Assembly (NCBI RefSeq): GCF_004025535.1
Contig: NZ_QJRG01000049.1
Coordinates: forward strand, 651,377 to 715,376
Direction: 5' to 3'
Source: Pseudomonas alkylphenolica
Lineage (GTDB): Bacteria; Pseudomonadota; Gammaproteobacteria; Pseudomonadales; Pseudomonadaceae
DNA: 64,000 nucleotides
Shown: positions 33,265-40,871 of the stretch, in pieces
Layout of the letters: every line of letters begins with the position of its first letter
Numbering within the stretch: position 1 is the stretch's first letter
Notes under the pieces: generated by a model
The model's input: the letters and a program-made list of their open reading frames with translations, nothing else
Databases searched by the model: none
What the model was told of the DNA's origin: nothing
Program-made: the position numbers and the translations under genes

Positions 33265-33280
33265 TGGCACGGTAGCTGCT
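33265..33280 (+). promoter_or_regulatory. Sigma-54 promoter of sfnG
   Basis: TGGCACG (33265-33271), four bases, then CTGCT (33276-33280) matches TGGCACG-N4-TTGCT in all but one base, with GG and GC ten bases apart. The sfnG start lies 35 bp downstream. The sfn system in P. putida is known to depend on a sigma-54 activator (SfnR). Confidence 0.85.
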
Positions 33281-33314
33281 CTAGCTCATGTACTTGTCCT
33301 GTGGAGTACTTTGC

Positions 33315-34409
33315 ATGAGCCAGCAACCGATCAAATTTGCCTACTGGGTACCCAACGTCAGTGGTGGTCTTGTCGTCAGCAAGATCGAACAACGCACCAG
33401 CTGGGATATCGATTACAACCGCAAGCTGGCGCAAATTGCCGAGCAGGCCGGGTTTGAGTATGCGTTGTCGCAAATCCGCTTCACCGCCGGGTACGGTGCT
33501 GACAACCAGCACGAATCGGTGACCATCAGCCACGCGTTGCTGGCCGCCACCGAAAAACTCAAGGTGATCGCCGCGATCCTGCCCGGCCCGTGGAGCCCGG
33601 CGTTGGCGGCCAAGCAATTGGCAACCATCGACCAGTTCACCCACGGCCGGGTGGCGGTCAATATCGTCTCCGGCTGGTTCAAGGGCGAGTTCCGTGCCAT
33701 CGGTGAGCCGTGGCTGGACCATGACGAGCGCTATCGCCGTTCGGAAGAATTCATCCGTGCCTTGAAAGGCATCTGGACCCAGGACGACTTCACCTTTCAG
33801 GGCGACTTCTACCGCTTCCACAACTACACCCTCAAACCCAAGCCGCTGCAGCAACCGCACCCGGAGATTTTCCAGGGCGGCAGCTCACGCGCGGCGCGCG
33901 ACATGGCGGCCCGGGTGTCTGACTGGTACTTCACCAACGGCAACAGTGTTGAAGGGATCAAGGCGCAGGTCGACGATATCCGCGCCAAGGCGGCGCTCAA
34001 TGGTCACTCGGTCAAGGTTGGGGTCAACGCGTTCATCATCGCGCGTGAAACCGAAGAGCAGGCCCGTGCGGTACTCGAAGAGATCATCGCCAAAGCCGAC
34101 CCCGAGGCCGTCAGGGGCTTTGGTGGTGAAGCCAAAAACGCCGGGGCCGCCAGCCCGGAAGGTGACGGCAACTGGGCCAAGTCGACGTTTGAAGACCTGG
34201 TGCAGTACAACGACGGGTTCAAGACCAACCTGATCGGCACACCGCAACAAATTGCCGAGCGTATCGTGGCGCTCAAGGCGGTGGGCGTCGACCTGATCCT
34301 CTCCGGCTTCCTGCACTTTCAGGAAGAAGTCGAATACTTTGGCCAACACGTATTGCCGCTGGTACGTGAGTTGGAGCAGGCCGCACTGAGTGAACAGGTG
34401 GCGGTGTGA
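33315..34409 (+). CDS. sfnG: FMNH2-dependent dimethyl sulfone monooxygenase SfnG
   Basis: A 364-residue flavin monooxygenase of the bacterial luciferase/SsuD fold. It begins SQQPIKFAYWVPNVSGGLVVS, with LPGPWSPALAAKQLATIDQF, GRVAVNIVSGWFKGEF and FLHFQEEVEYFGQHVLPLV, which match SfnG. The enzyme converts dimethyl sulfone to methanesulfinate in the sulfur-starvation response. The start ATG 33315 gives the usual N-terminus. No reductase (sfnF) is adjacent, so reduced flavin must come from elsewhere. A sigma-54 promoter lies just upstream and a strong hairpin follows. Confidence 0.95.
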   Translation: MSQQPIKFAYWVPNVSGGLVVSKIEQRTSWDIDYNRKLAQIAEQAGFEYALSQIRFTAGYGADNQHESVTISHALLAATEKLKVIAAILPGPWSPALAAKQLATIDQFTHGRVAVNIVSGWFKGEFRAIGEPWLDHDERYRRSEEFIRALKGIWTQDDFTFQGDFYRFHNYTLKPKPLQQPHPEIFQGGSSRAARDMAARVSDWYFTNGNSVEGIKAQVDDIRAKAALNGHSVKVGVNAFIIARETEEQARAVLEEIIAKADPEAVRGFGGEAKNAGAASPEGDGNWAKSTFEDLVQYNDGFKTNLIGTPQQIAERIVALKAVGVDLILSGFLHFQEEVEYFGQHVLPLVRELEQAALSEQVAV

Positions 34410-34424
34410 GCTTCAATTGACACA

Positions 34425-34458
34425 GCGCCGGGCGATGAGCCTACCGATCGCCCGGCGC
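34425..34458. terminator. Strong hairpin between convergent genes
   Basis: Perfect 12-bp stem, GCGCCGGGCGAT (34425-34436) with ATCGCCCGGCGC (34447-34458), 10-nt loop, placed between the sfnG stop and the GST stop. There is no T-run, so termination is likely but not certain. Confidence 0.65.
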
Positions 34459-34465
34459 AAGGTCT

Positions 34466-35308
34466 TCAGTCGAGGTCGGCTGCTGCATGCCGCTCCGGCA
34501 ACTGGCTGGCTTCATCGCCCCAGGTGCGGTTCACCCGTTGGCCACGCAGCACCGCGGGACGTTGGGCAATAGCCTCTGCCCAGCGCCGTACGTGGGTGTA
34601 TTGCTGCACGTTGAGGAATTCGCCGGCCCCGTACAGGTTGCCGCGAACGAGCTGGCCGTACCACGGCCACACCGCGATGTCGGCAATGGTGTAGGCGTCA
34701 CCGGCCAGGTAAGCGCTTTCGCTGAGGCGGCGGTCGAGCACATCCAGCTGACGCTTGGCCTCCATGGTGAAGCGGTTGATCGGGTATTCGAACTTTTCTG
34801 GCGCGTAGGCATAGAAATGCCCGAAGCCGCCGCCCAGGTAAGGCGCCGCGCCCATTTGCCAGAACAGCCAGTTCAAGGTTTCGGTGCGCCCGGCCGGATC
34901 GCTGGGCAGAAAGTGGCCGAATTTTTCTGCCAGGTACAGCAAGATCGAGCCAGATTCGAATACGCGTATCGGCGGCTCGACGCTGCGGTCCAGCAAGGCC
35001 GGGATCTTCGAGTTGGGGTTGATCTGCACAAAGCCGCTGGAGAACTGGTCACCGTCATTGATGCGGATCAGCCAGGCATCGTATTCGGCAGCGCTGCAGC
35101 CAAGCGCCAGCAGTTCCTCGAGCAGGATCGTCACTTTGACGCCGTTGGGCGTGGCCAGCGAATAGAGTTGAAGCGGGTGTTTGCCCACCGGCAGCACCTT
35201 GTCGTGGGTCGGCCCGGCCACCGGCCGGTTGATGTTGGCGAACTCGCCACCCGAAGGGGCATCATGCGTCCAGACCGTTGGGGGTACGTAAGCTGCTGCT
35301 TTGCTCAT
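34466..35308 (-). CDS. yghU: Glutathione S-transferase, YghU-type
   Basis: A 280-residue protein. I start at ATG 35308, giving MSKAAAYVPPTVW; longer frames run into the alginate lyase gene. The N-terminal thioredoxin domain shows FANINRPVAGPTHDKVLPVGKH split as in YghU, LYSLATPNGVKVTILLEELL, NPNSKIPAL and FESGSILLYLAEKFG (glutathione contacts). The C-terminal helical domain has GGGFGHFYAYAPEKFEYP and the NRT end. YghU-type enzymes are Nu-class GSTs with disulfide reductase activity. Cytoplasmic; no operon partner is obvious, the next gene is 35 bp upstream on the same strand. Confidence 0.95.
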   Translation of the reverse strand: MSKAAAYVPPTVWTHDAPSGGEFANINRPVAGPTHDKVLPVGKHPLQLYSLATPNGVKVTILLEELLALGCSAAEYDAWLIRINDGDQFSSGFVQINPNSKIPALLDRSVEPPIRVFESGSILLYLAEKFGHFLPSDPAGRTETLNWLFWQMGAAPYLGGGFGHFYAYAPEKFEYPINRFTMEAKRQLDVLDRRLSESAYLAGDAYTIADIAVWPWYGQLVRGNLYGAGEFLNVQQYTHVRRWAEAIAQRPAVLRGQRVNRTWGDEASQLPERHAAADLD

Positions 35309-35343
35309 GGGGAATCCTCCTGATTGGCTGGCTGTACTGTTGC

Positions 35344-36018
35344 TCAGCTGTGCAGCAACTGCAAGGTACTGAGCTCGCACACCGAGGCATCGCTGGCCGC
35401 TGTGGCGCTGGTGTAGTCGACCTGGTTGTAGACCCCGCCATGGAAGTTGAAGGTTTGCGTTTTCCAGTTGCTGTTCATGCGCAGCGAGCCGGTACTGGCG
35501 CTGATGCCCTTGCATTTGGCTTCCAGGGTCAACACCCCGGCGTCACTGACCTGCACGGTGACGGCGAACACCGCGTTCAACGGCACATTGCTCAACAGGG
35601 TGACGCTGGCCGGTGCGGCCTGGTTGAAGCTTGGGCGAAAGCCATAAGTGATCTTGCCTTTGTTCCAGAACACCTTGAGCACCGGGCTGTCGTCGTCTTT
35701 GACGTGCATCTGGGCGATCACCACCTTCTGCGCGTGGTTGACCTGGGTCAGGGTCATGACCTGGTGGCAGCGATGGCGGTCGGCACTGGCCAGCGTCCAG
35801 TACTGGGCTTCTTTCCATTCGCAGCGGGTGCGGTGGGTGCTTTTGCTGGAGGCGCCCTTGGTCGGTGCGGTGAAACGCACCGAGCCGTCGGCGAGGGTGC
35901 TGATGACCTTGGGAAAACGGGCCAGCGCCTGGGCGCCGGTGAGCTCCAGGGCAACAGGCTCGGAGGCGGAGGTGGCCACCGGTGTGGTGATGATCAGCTT
36001 GTCGATGTTGACGGTCAT
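35344..36018 (-). CDS. Polysaccharide lyase family 7 (alginate lyase-like), no signal peptide
   Basis: A 224-residue beta-jelly-roll lyase. The PL7 motifs are visible in modified form: THRTRCEWKEAQYW (R-x-E region), VVIAQMHVKDDDSP (the Q-x-H catalytic strand) and FNFHGGVYNQVD (the YFKAGxYNQ strand with catalytic Tyr). PL7 enzymes cleave mannuronate/guluronate links by beta-elimination. No signal peptide is seen at the N-terminus (MTVNIDKLIITTPVATSASE), so the protein would act on oligomers in the cytoplasm or be exported by another route. Similar leaderless PL7 proteins are known in P. aeruginosa. It stands alone, preceded by a palindrome at 36128. Confidence 0.85.
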   Translation of the reverse strand: MTVNIDKLIITTPVATSASEPVALELTGAQALARFPKVISTLADGSVRFTAPTKGASSKSTHRTRCEWKEAQYWTLASADRHRCHQVMTLTQVNHAQKVVIAQMHVKDDDSPVLKVFWNKGKITYGFRPSFNQAAPASVTLLSNVPLNAVFAVTVQVSDAGVLTLEAKCKGISASTGSLRMNSNWKTQTFNFHGGVYNQVDYTSATAASDASVCELSTLQLLHS

Positions 36019-36127
36019 GGGATGTTCTCCTGAACAAATGTGAGACCTGAGTGTCTGTACGTTGCGACAAAATGTGTCGCAGTCGAGGTCGAACTTATCG
36101 GCAAGCTAAATCTGCGTCAATGCTGGC

Positions 36128-36145
36128 AGCTAAATTAATTTAGCT
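36128..36145. promoter_or_regulatory. 18-bp perfect palindrome upstream of the alginate lyase gene
   Basis: AGCTAAATTAATTTAGCT is fully symmetric. It lies 110 bp upstream of the PL7 gene (on its promoter side) and before the puuA terminator. Its TTTAGC/GCTAAA half-sites also occur before the S24 repressor gene at 40275. Possible operator; the protein is unknown. Confidence 0.5.
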
Positions 36146-36152
36146 ACCCATG

Positions 36153-36176
36153 AAAAAGCCCGCACACGGCGGGCTT
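36153..36176 (-). terminator. Intrinsic terminator of the puuA-like gene
   Basis: Stem AAGCCCGC (36156-36163) with GCGGGCTT (36169-36176), followed on the - strand by a T-run (A-run at 36153-36157). It lies 17 bp past the glutamine-synthetase-like stop at 36193. Confidence 0.9.
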
Positions 36177-36192
36177 GTCCACTACGGCCTGA

Positions 36193-37545
36193 TCACATGA
36201 ACCAGCGGTACTCCCGGGCGCTGATGTCGTGCATGAAGGCCAGGTGGTCCTGACGCTTGTTCTCGCAGTACACCATCACGAACTCGCTGCCCAAGGCCTG
36301 GTTGACCACCGGGTGCTGGCGCATGGCGGCGACGGCACTGAGCATGTCCTTGGGAAATTCGATGCCGCTGCTGCGGTCTTCGTTGAGTGGGGCGATCGGC
36401 TCGCGGGCGGCATCCAGGCCGTGCTCCATGCCACTGAGGATGGCGGCCAGCACCAGGTACGGGTTGGCGTCGGCGCCGGCCAGGCGATGCTCGATGCGCA
36501 AGTTGCGCGGGTCGGATTCGGGGATGCGAATGCACGCATCGCGGTCCTCGAAGCCCCAGCTCGCGCGGCTGGCGGCATTGACCATGGCGCCGTAGCGGCG
36601 GGTGGCGTTGTGGTTGGCGGCGAAGATCGGCATGCAGTGCGGCAGCAGCTCCAGGCAGCCGGCTACCGCATGGCGCAGGGGTTGCTGCTGATCAGCGGCG
36701 AGCAGGTTGTTGCCGTCGCGGTCATACAGGCTGACATGCACGTGCATGCCGCTGCCTGGTGCGTCGAGGTAGGGCTTGCTCATGAAGCTGGCACGCATGC
36801 CGTGCTTGAGTGCCACGCCGCGTGTGCTGCGGCAGAACAGCGCGGCCCAGTCTGCGGCACGCAAGCCGTCGTCGCAGTGGCCGAAGTTGATTTCGAACTG
36901 GCCGGGGCCCAGTTCGGCGGTGATGACGTTGGCGTCCACTCCTTGTTCGTTGGCCGCCTCGACCATTTCGCGCAACACATCGGAGTACCGCGACAGGCGT
37001 TCGATATGCATGTTCGGCTGATCGTCGGGGTCATCGCTGAACGGGTCGCGGGGGAACTGCGGCAGGCCGTCCTTGAGGGTGCGGTCGAACAGGTAAAACT
37101 CCAGCTCGAACGCCACCACCGGGCGAATGCCGCGTTTTTCCAGGCGTTTGAGCACCTGGGCGAGTACCTCCCGAGGCTCGAACTCGATGGGGGCCGAGGT
37201 GCCGTCGGAACTGATCAGCATTTGCCCCAGTGGCTGGTTTTCCCAGCGCACCGGCTTCAGCGTACCGGGGATCAAACGCCGTGGTGCATCCGGGTCACCG
37301 TCGTTGAAGCAGTAGTCGCCGATCGGGAACAGCCCGCCTTGCACGCCCAGCAACACACAGTTCTGCGGGAGTTTCAGCGGGCTGCCGGCGGCGACTTTTT
37401 CAAGCATGTCGATGGGGTAGCGCTTGCCATAGAAATGCCCGGGAATGTCCAGGCTGATCAAGTCGACATAACGCACCTGAGGATGCTTGGCGCGAAACGC
37501 GCGAACTTCACTAAGCAGATCAGGGCAGTCATTTGTTGTTGTCAT
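36193..37545 (-). CDS. puuA: Gamma-glutamylpolyamine synthetase-like (glutamine synthetase family)
   Basis: A 450-residue glutamine synthetase family protein. The catalytic core is visible as FELEFYLFD, AELGPGQFEINFGHCDD, GSGMHVHVSLYD, NHNATRRYGAM and ESDPRNLRIEHRLAGADANPYLVLAAILSG. It is slightly shorter than GlnA and lacks the adenylylation Tyr loop, fitting PuuA/SpuI-type enzymes that glutamylate putrescine or other amines. Its neighbours, a PuuR-like repressor and a PuuB-like oxidoreductase, are consistent with the gamma-glutamylation route for polyamine use. The exact amine is not known; ethanolamine or isopropylamine enzymes are alternatives. Confidence 0.88.
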   Translation of the reverse strand: MTTTNDCPDLLSEVRAFRAKHPQVRYVDLISLDIPGHFYGKRYPIDMLEKVAAGSPLKLPQNCVLLGVQGGLFPIGDYCFNDGDPDAPRRLIPGTLKPVRWENQPLGQMLISSDGTSAPIEFEPREVLAQVLKRLEKRGIRPVVAFELEFYLFDRTLKDGLPQFPRDPFSDDPDDQPNMHIERLSRYSDVLREMVEAANEQGVDANVITAELGPGQFEINFGHCDDGLRAADWAALFCRSTRGVALKHGMRASFMSKPYLDAPGSGMHVHVSLYDRDGNNLLAADQQQPLRHAVAGCLELLPHCMPIFAANHNATRRYGAMVNAASRASWGFEDRDACIRIPESDPRNLRIEHRLAGADANPYLVLAAILSGMEHGLDAAREPIAPLNEDRSSGIEFPKDMLSAVAAMRQHPVVNQALGSEFVMVYCENKRQDHLAFMHDISAREYRWFM

Positions 37546-37569
37546 TACGTGCGATCCTGCGGCTTGTTT

Positions 37570-38127
37570 TCAACGGAATACCCAGAGCACCCGGGTCGTG
37601 TGTTCGGTAAGGTTGGCGTAGCGGAACTGGCTGTGCGGCGGTAGCTGAAAGCTGTCGTTGACCCCCAGCGTGACGGGCTCAAGGTTGTCGTCGAGCCAGA
37701 TGCTCAGCTCGCCTTCGAGGACAAAGCCGCCTTGCTCGGAGCTGTCATCGAGGTGGCCTTCACCGCTGCTGGCACCGGGTGCCAGCAGGCTTTCGAGCAT
37801 CGAAAAGCCGCCGGTGAGCTTGGGCGAGACCAGCACGTCGGTGATGCCGCTGGCGTAATAGAGCGTGCGCCGCTCGCCAGGACGGGTCACCCAGTCGACT
37901 TCCCGCGGCTTGCTCAGGTTGTAGAAGTAGGTGGTGGGCACATCCAGGGTTTCGCTGATGGCGGTCAGGTCGGCCACGGTCGGGCGCGACAGGCCACGTT
38001 CCACCTGGGACAGAAAGCCCACCGAGCGGTCGATGCGCTGGGCCAGTTCGCCCAGCGTCAGGTTGCGGTGTTTGCGCAGGTCACGGATCAGGATCGCCAG
38101 GCCTTCGATTTCATCCTGCATGTCCAT
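37570..38127 (-). CDS. puuR: XRE-cupin regulator, PuuR-like
   Basis: A 185-residue regulator. The N-terminal HTH is IRDLRKHRNLTLGELAQRID with SVGFLSQVERGLSRPTV (residues 12-50). The C-terminal cupin barrel (about 110-180) has SSEQGGFVLEGELSIWLDD and LPPHSQFRYANL, the small-ligand pocket. This is the layout of PuuR, the putrescine-sensing repressor. It lies between the glutamylpolyamine synthetase gene (24 bp) and the FAD oxidoreductase gene (12 bp), so it is part of the operon it presumably controls. Confidence 0.88.
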   Translation of the reverse strand: MDMQDEIEGLAILIRDLRKHRNLTLGELAQRIDRSVGFLSQVERGLSRPTVADLTAISETLDVPTTYFYNLSKPREVDWVTRPGERRTLYYASGITDVLVSPKLTGGFSMLESLLAPGASSGEGHLDDSSEQGGFVLEGELSIWLDDNLEPVTLGVNDSFQLPPHSQFRYANLTEHTTRVLWVFR

Positions 38128-38139
38128 GGAGCTGTCCTC

Positions 38140-39429
38140 TCAAAGGTTGTCTCGCAGGCGGTACCAGGCCTTGGCCGCGGCTTCCAAGGGGGCAGCGAGC
38201 AAATCGCCGCCGGGGAAGCGGCCGTTGTCGATGGCCTGGTACAACGCCAGCAAATCGGTGTCGCCAAGGATGGCATCGCTGACGGCGCGGGCGCCAGCCA
38301 GGGTCGGCAGTACGCCGTGCCCGGAAAAGCCCTGCAGCCAGTAGCGCTGGCCGCTGCGGCCAATGTCCGGCGTGCGCCGCAGGCTGCAATCGATGTGCCC
38401 GCCCCAGGCGTGCTCGATGGCAACGCCGCGCAATTGCGGGAAGGCGCGCTCGAGCACCGGTCGGGTGGCCGCCGCGACATCTTCGGGAATGCCGCCCAGG
38501 TAGGTGCAGCCGCCGCCGAACAACAGGCGGTGGTCCGGGGTCAGGCGGAAATAGTCGGGTACGAACTGGTTGTCGATCACGCAGCTGTTACGTGGCAGCA
38601 GCGAACGGGCCAGGGCCGGGTCCAGGGGCGCGGTGGCCACCTGGTAAGAGCCCACCGGCAGCAGGCGGCGCGACAGTTGCCGGTCGAGGCGGTCGATATA
38701 GGCATTGCAGGCCAGTACCAGCACATCGCTGCGCACTTCGCCGTGTTCGGTACGGGCGACGAAACCGTTGGCGGTTTCGCGATAGCTGAGCACCCGGGTC
38801 TGTTCGTACAGGCGCCCGCCGGCTTCCTCGATGGCAGTAGCCAGGCCCTGGGCCAGTTTCAGCGGGTTGAGGTGCGCGCCTTCGGGGTCGTACAGCGCTG
38901 CCTGGTAGCGTGGGCTGTCGATCCACTCGGGGAGTTCTTCACGTTCGATCAGGCGCAGCTTGTCGTAGCCCCATTTTTCCACGGCCTCGCGCTGGGCCTC
39001 GCGCAGCATGCCGACGCGGCGGGGCAGCACGGCGGTCCACAGGCTGCCTGGCCGGTAGTCGATGTCGAAGTCATGGTGGCCGGGGAGGTCGCGCATTTCT
39101 TCGGCGGCCCAGCACATGCTGTCCCAGAGACGGCGGGTACGCTCCTGGCCCAGGGACTTTTCCAGCGGCCCCATGTCGCACGACCAACCCAGCAAGGCCT
39201 GCCCGCCGTTGCGCCCGGACGCTGCCCAGGCGACCCGGCTGGCTTCGAGCACGGTGACCCGTTTACCCGCCAGAGCCAGGCGCAGGGCCGTGTGCAGGCC
39301 GCTGAAACCGGCACCGATGATCAGCACTTCGGTGTCGAGCGAGGTGTTCAGGGTTGGGCGCAGGGGCAGGGGGCGGGGGAAGGTTTGTGCGTAGTAGCTG
39401 GCGACATGCTGAGCGGACTGCTTGAACAT
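38140..39429 (-). CDS. puuB: Gamma-glutamylpolyamine oxidoreductase-like (DAO-type FAD enzyme)
   Basis: A 429-residue FAD-dependent oxidoreductase of the DAO family. The dinucleotide fold is VLIIGAGFSGLHTALRLALAG (in two pieces; residues 33-53) with E-x-A-x-x at VTVLEASRVAW. LFGGGCTYLGG and GYWLQGFSGHG-like YWLQGFSGHGVLPTLAG close the FAD site. It begins with the short YYAQTFPRPLPLRP segment typical of PuuB. The enzyme oxidises gamma-glutamylputrescine to the aldehyde, producing H2O2 or passing electrons on. First gene of the puuB-puuR-puuA-like operon. Confidence 0.88.
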   Translation of the reverse strand: MFKQSAQHVASYYAQTFPRPLPLRPTLNTSLDTEVLIIGAGFSGLHTALRLALAGKRVTVLEASRVAWAASGRNGGQALLGWSCDMGPLEKSLGQERTRRLWDSMCWAAEEMRDLPGHHDFDIDYRPGSLWTAVLPRRVGMLREAQREAVEKWGYDKLRLIEREELPEWIDSPRYQAALYDPEGAHLNPLKLAQGLATAIEEAGGRLYEQTRVLSYRETANGFVARTEHGEVRSDVLVLACNAYIDRLDRQLSRRLLPVGSYQVATAPLDPALARSLLPRNSCVIDNQFVPDYFRLTPDHRLLFGGGCTYLGGIPEDVAAATRPVLERAFPQLRGVAIEHAWGGHIDCSLRRTPDIGRSGQRYWLQGFSGHGVLPTLAGARAVSDAILGDTDLLALYQAIDNGRFPGGDLLAAPLEAAAKAWYRLRDNL

Positions 39430-39521
39430 GACGGGCCTCGTGAATTTTTATTGGTATATTTTCATGAAAAACTACCAGATAAATTTCACGGTTCCAACCC
39501 CCACGTTTTGCCTGAATTTCC

Positions 39522-39585
39522 GTAGGAGCGGATTTATCCGCGAAAGGACTGCAGTGCGGCCTTTCGCGGATAAATCCACGCCTAC
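39522..39585. repeat. REP-like inverted repeat overlapping a gene end
   Basis: Arms 39522-39547 and 39560-39585 are nearly complementary (GTAGGAGCGGATTTATCCGCG type). The right arm overlaps the stop codon (39582-39584) of the S24 repressor gene, so the last codons of that gene lie at the edge of the repeat. Confidence 0.85.
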
Positions 39586-40256
39586 AGCCGCCGTGCGTTC
39601 CACACGAGCAACACCCGCGCCTGAATATGTAGCTTCTCCAGCGCCGCGCCCTCAATCATCAACGGCGGATACAACGGATTATCCGAAATCATCCGCAACC
39701 CCCCGCCCGTCATGCGTTGCAAGCGCTTGACGAACAGATCGCCCTCCAGGCTGAACACATACACCGCATCAGTGCGCACCTCGTTGACGCCACGGTCCAC
39801 CAGCAGCGCATCGCCGTCATTGAACGTACCGGCCATGCTGTCGCCGTCGCCGCAGATGATCGCCAGGTTATTCAGCCCCGAATAACTGATGCCCTGGCTG
39901 CGCAGCCAGTCCTGGTGCACGGTCAGGTCGCGGATCACCTCGACATGCCCGGGCGGTGTGGTGCCGTTGCCCATGGAGCCACGAATATCGAAATGGGGAA
40001 TGGTGACAAAGCCTGTCGGCAGGGCCGGGTCGACCAGCGGCACCTGGCCCTGCAGCACATCCATCCAGCCCCCGGGCAGGCCTTCGGCCGCTTCGATGCG
40101 GCGGGCCACTTCGTCACCGAGGTTCTTTTCGGTCTTGTGCGACAGGATCTGGCTCAGGTGAGCCGGGTTGATGCCCCAGCGTTCTGCGCAGGCAGCCTTG
40201 CGCTGGCTGCCGATCAGTTGCAGCAGGTTGGTTTTACGGATGTCGTGGATGTTCAT
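39582..40256 (-). CDS. XRE / S24 (LexA-like) repressor
   Basis: A 224-residue phage-type repressor. The N-terminal HTH spans about residues 8-45 (SQRKAACAERWGINPAHLSQIL). The C-terminal S24 domain has the Ser140 nucleophile in GDGDSMAGTFNDGDALLVD and Lys177 in LFVKRLQRM, the Ser-Lys dyad for self-cleavage after RecA contact. I do not see a clear Ala-Gly cleavage site. Such repressors control prophages and pyocins, but no phage genes lie around it here. TTTAGC half-sites upstream (40275-40300) are candidate autoregulatory operators. Confidence 0.88.
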   Translation of the reverse strand: MNIHDIRKTNLLQLIGSQRKAACAERWGINPAHLSQILSHKTEKNLGDEVARRIEAAEGLPGGWMDVLQGQVPLVDPALPTGFVTIPHFDIRGSMGNGTTPPGHVEVIRDLTVHQDWLRSQGISYSGLNNLAIICGDGDSMAGTFNDGDALLVDRGVNEVRTDAVYVFSLEGDLFVKRLQRMTGGGLRMISDNPLYPPLMIEGAALEKLHIQARVLLVWNARRL

Positions 40257-40274
40257 GGGCGCCGGCTGCCAGTA

Positions 40275-40300
40275 TTTAGCTCTGTGCTAAACAGGCTAAA
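40275..40300 (-). promoter_or_regulatory. Candidate operator of the S24 repressor
   Basis: TTTAGC (40275-40280), 5-bp gap, GCTAAA (40286-40291) and a further GCTAAA (40295-40300). They lie 19-44 bp upstream of the repressor start codon, where autorepression would be expected. Confidence 0.5.
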
Positions 40301-40327
40301 CCAAAAGCGCCCACAGACAAAACCCGC

Positions 40328-40777
40328 TTATTGCACTTGCAGGCGCTGGGCCTGGGCCTTGAACAGGCGTTGACGCAGCAGGTCGTAGGCCCAGTTGTAG
40401 GCCATGGTGTAGGGCAGCATGAAGACGAAGAAGCCGATCTCCAGCATGAACGCCTGCACCAGCGACAAGTTCAGCATCAGCGCGGCAATCGGCACGCCGA
40501 TGACGATAAAGCCGGTTTCGAAGCCACCGGCATGCAGGGCCCGGACCTTGACGCTGCGGGCCACCTTGTCCGCTGGCCAGAGGCGATCGAACACAGCGTT
40601 GTAGAGCATGTTCCAGAGCATCGCCACGCTCGACAGCACCAGGGTCAGGGCGCCCACTTCCAGCACCGAGCGGTTCATCAGCCAGGCGCCGATCGGGGCG
40701 CAGATCAGTACGGCAATGGCTTCGAAACCTACGGCGTGGACGACACGCTCGGCGAAAGTTTTGTTGGACGCAATCAT
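40328..40777 (-). CDS. PACE-family efflux protein (AceI-like)
   Basis: A 149-residue membrane protein with four helices in two repeats of the bacterial transmembrane pair domain: ERVVHAVGFEAIAVLICAPIGAW split at about residue 20 and RALHAGGFETGFIVIGVPIAAL. The conserved acidic residue of helix 1 (GFEAIA) and of helix 3 (GFETGF) are present. PACE proteins export cationic biocides such as chlorhexidine and perhaps polyamines. It is divergent from a LysR gene, as aceI is from aceR. Confidence 0.9.
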   Translation of the reverse strand: MIASNKTFAERVVHAVGFEAIAVLICAPIGAWLMNRSVLEVGALTLVLSSVAMLWNMLYNAVFDRLWPADKVARSVKVRALHAGGFETGFIVIGVPIAALMLNLSLVQAFMLEIGFFVFMLPYTMAYNWAYDLLRQRLFKAQAQRLQVQ

Positions 40778-40849
40778 GACAACACCTGGGTGGTTGGTTT
40801 TGATGGGGTGATTGTCATCGGTTTTATGCGTATGTTAAAAATGGATTCC

Positions 40850-40864
40850 ATCGATAAAAGCGAT
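40850..40864. promoter_or_regulatory. Candidate LysR box (T-N11-A)
   Basis: ATCG (40850-40853) and CGAT (40861-40864) form an interrupted dyad with the T-N11-A spacing, between the PACE gene and the lysR start at 40872. Confidence 0.45.
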
Positions 40865-40871
40865 AGACGAC

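Noticed and set aside
39582..40256. Prophage remnant around the S24 repressor
   Set aside because: No integrase, structural or lysis genes nearby; neighbours are polyamine and efflux genes.
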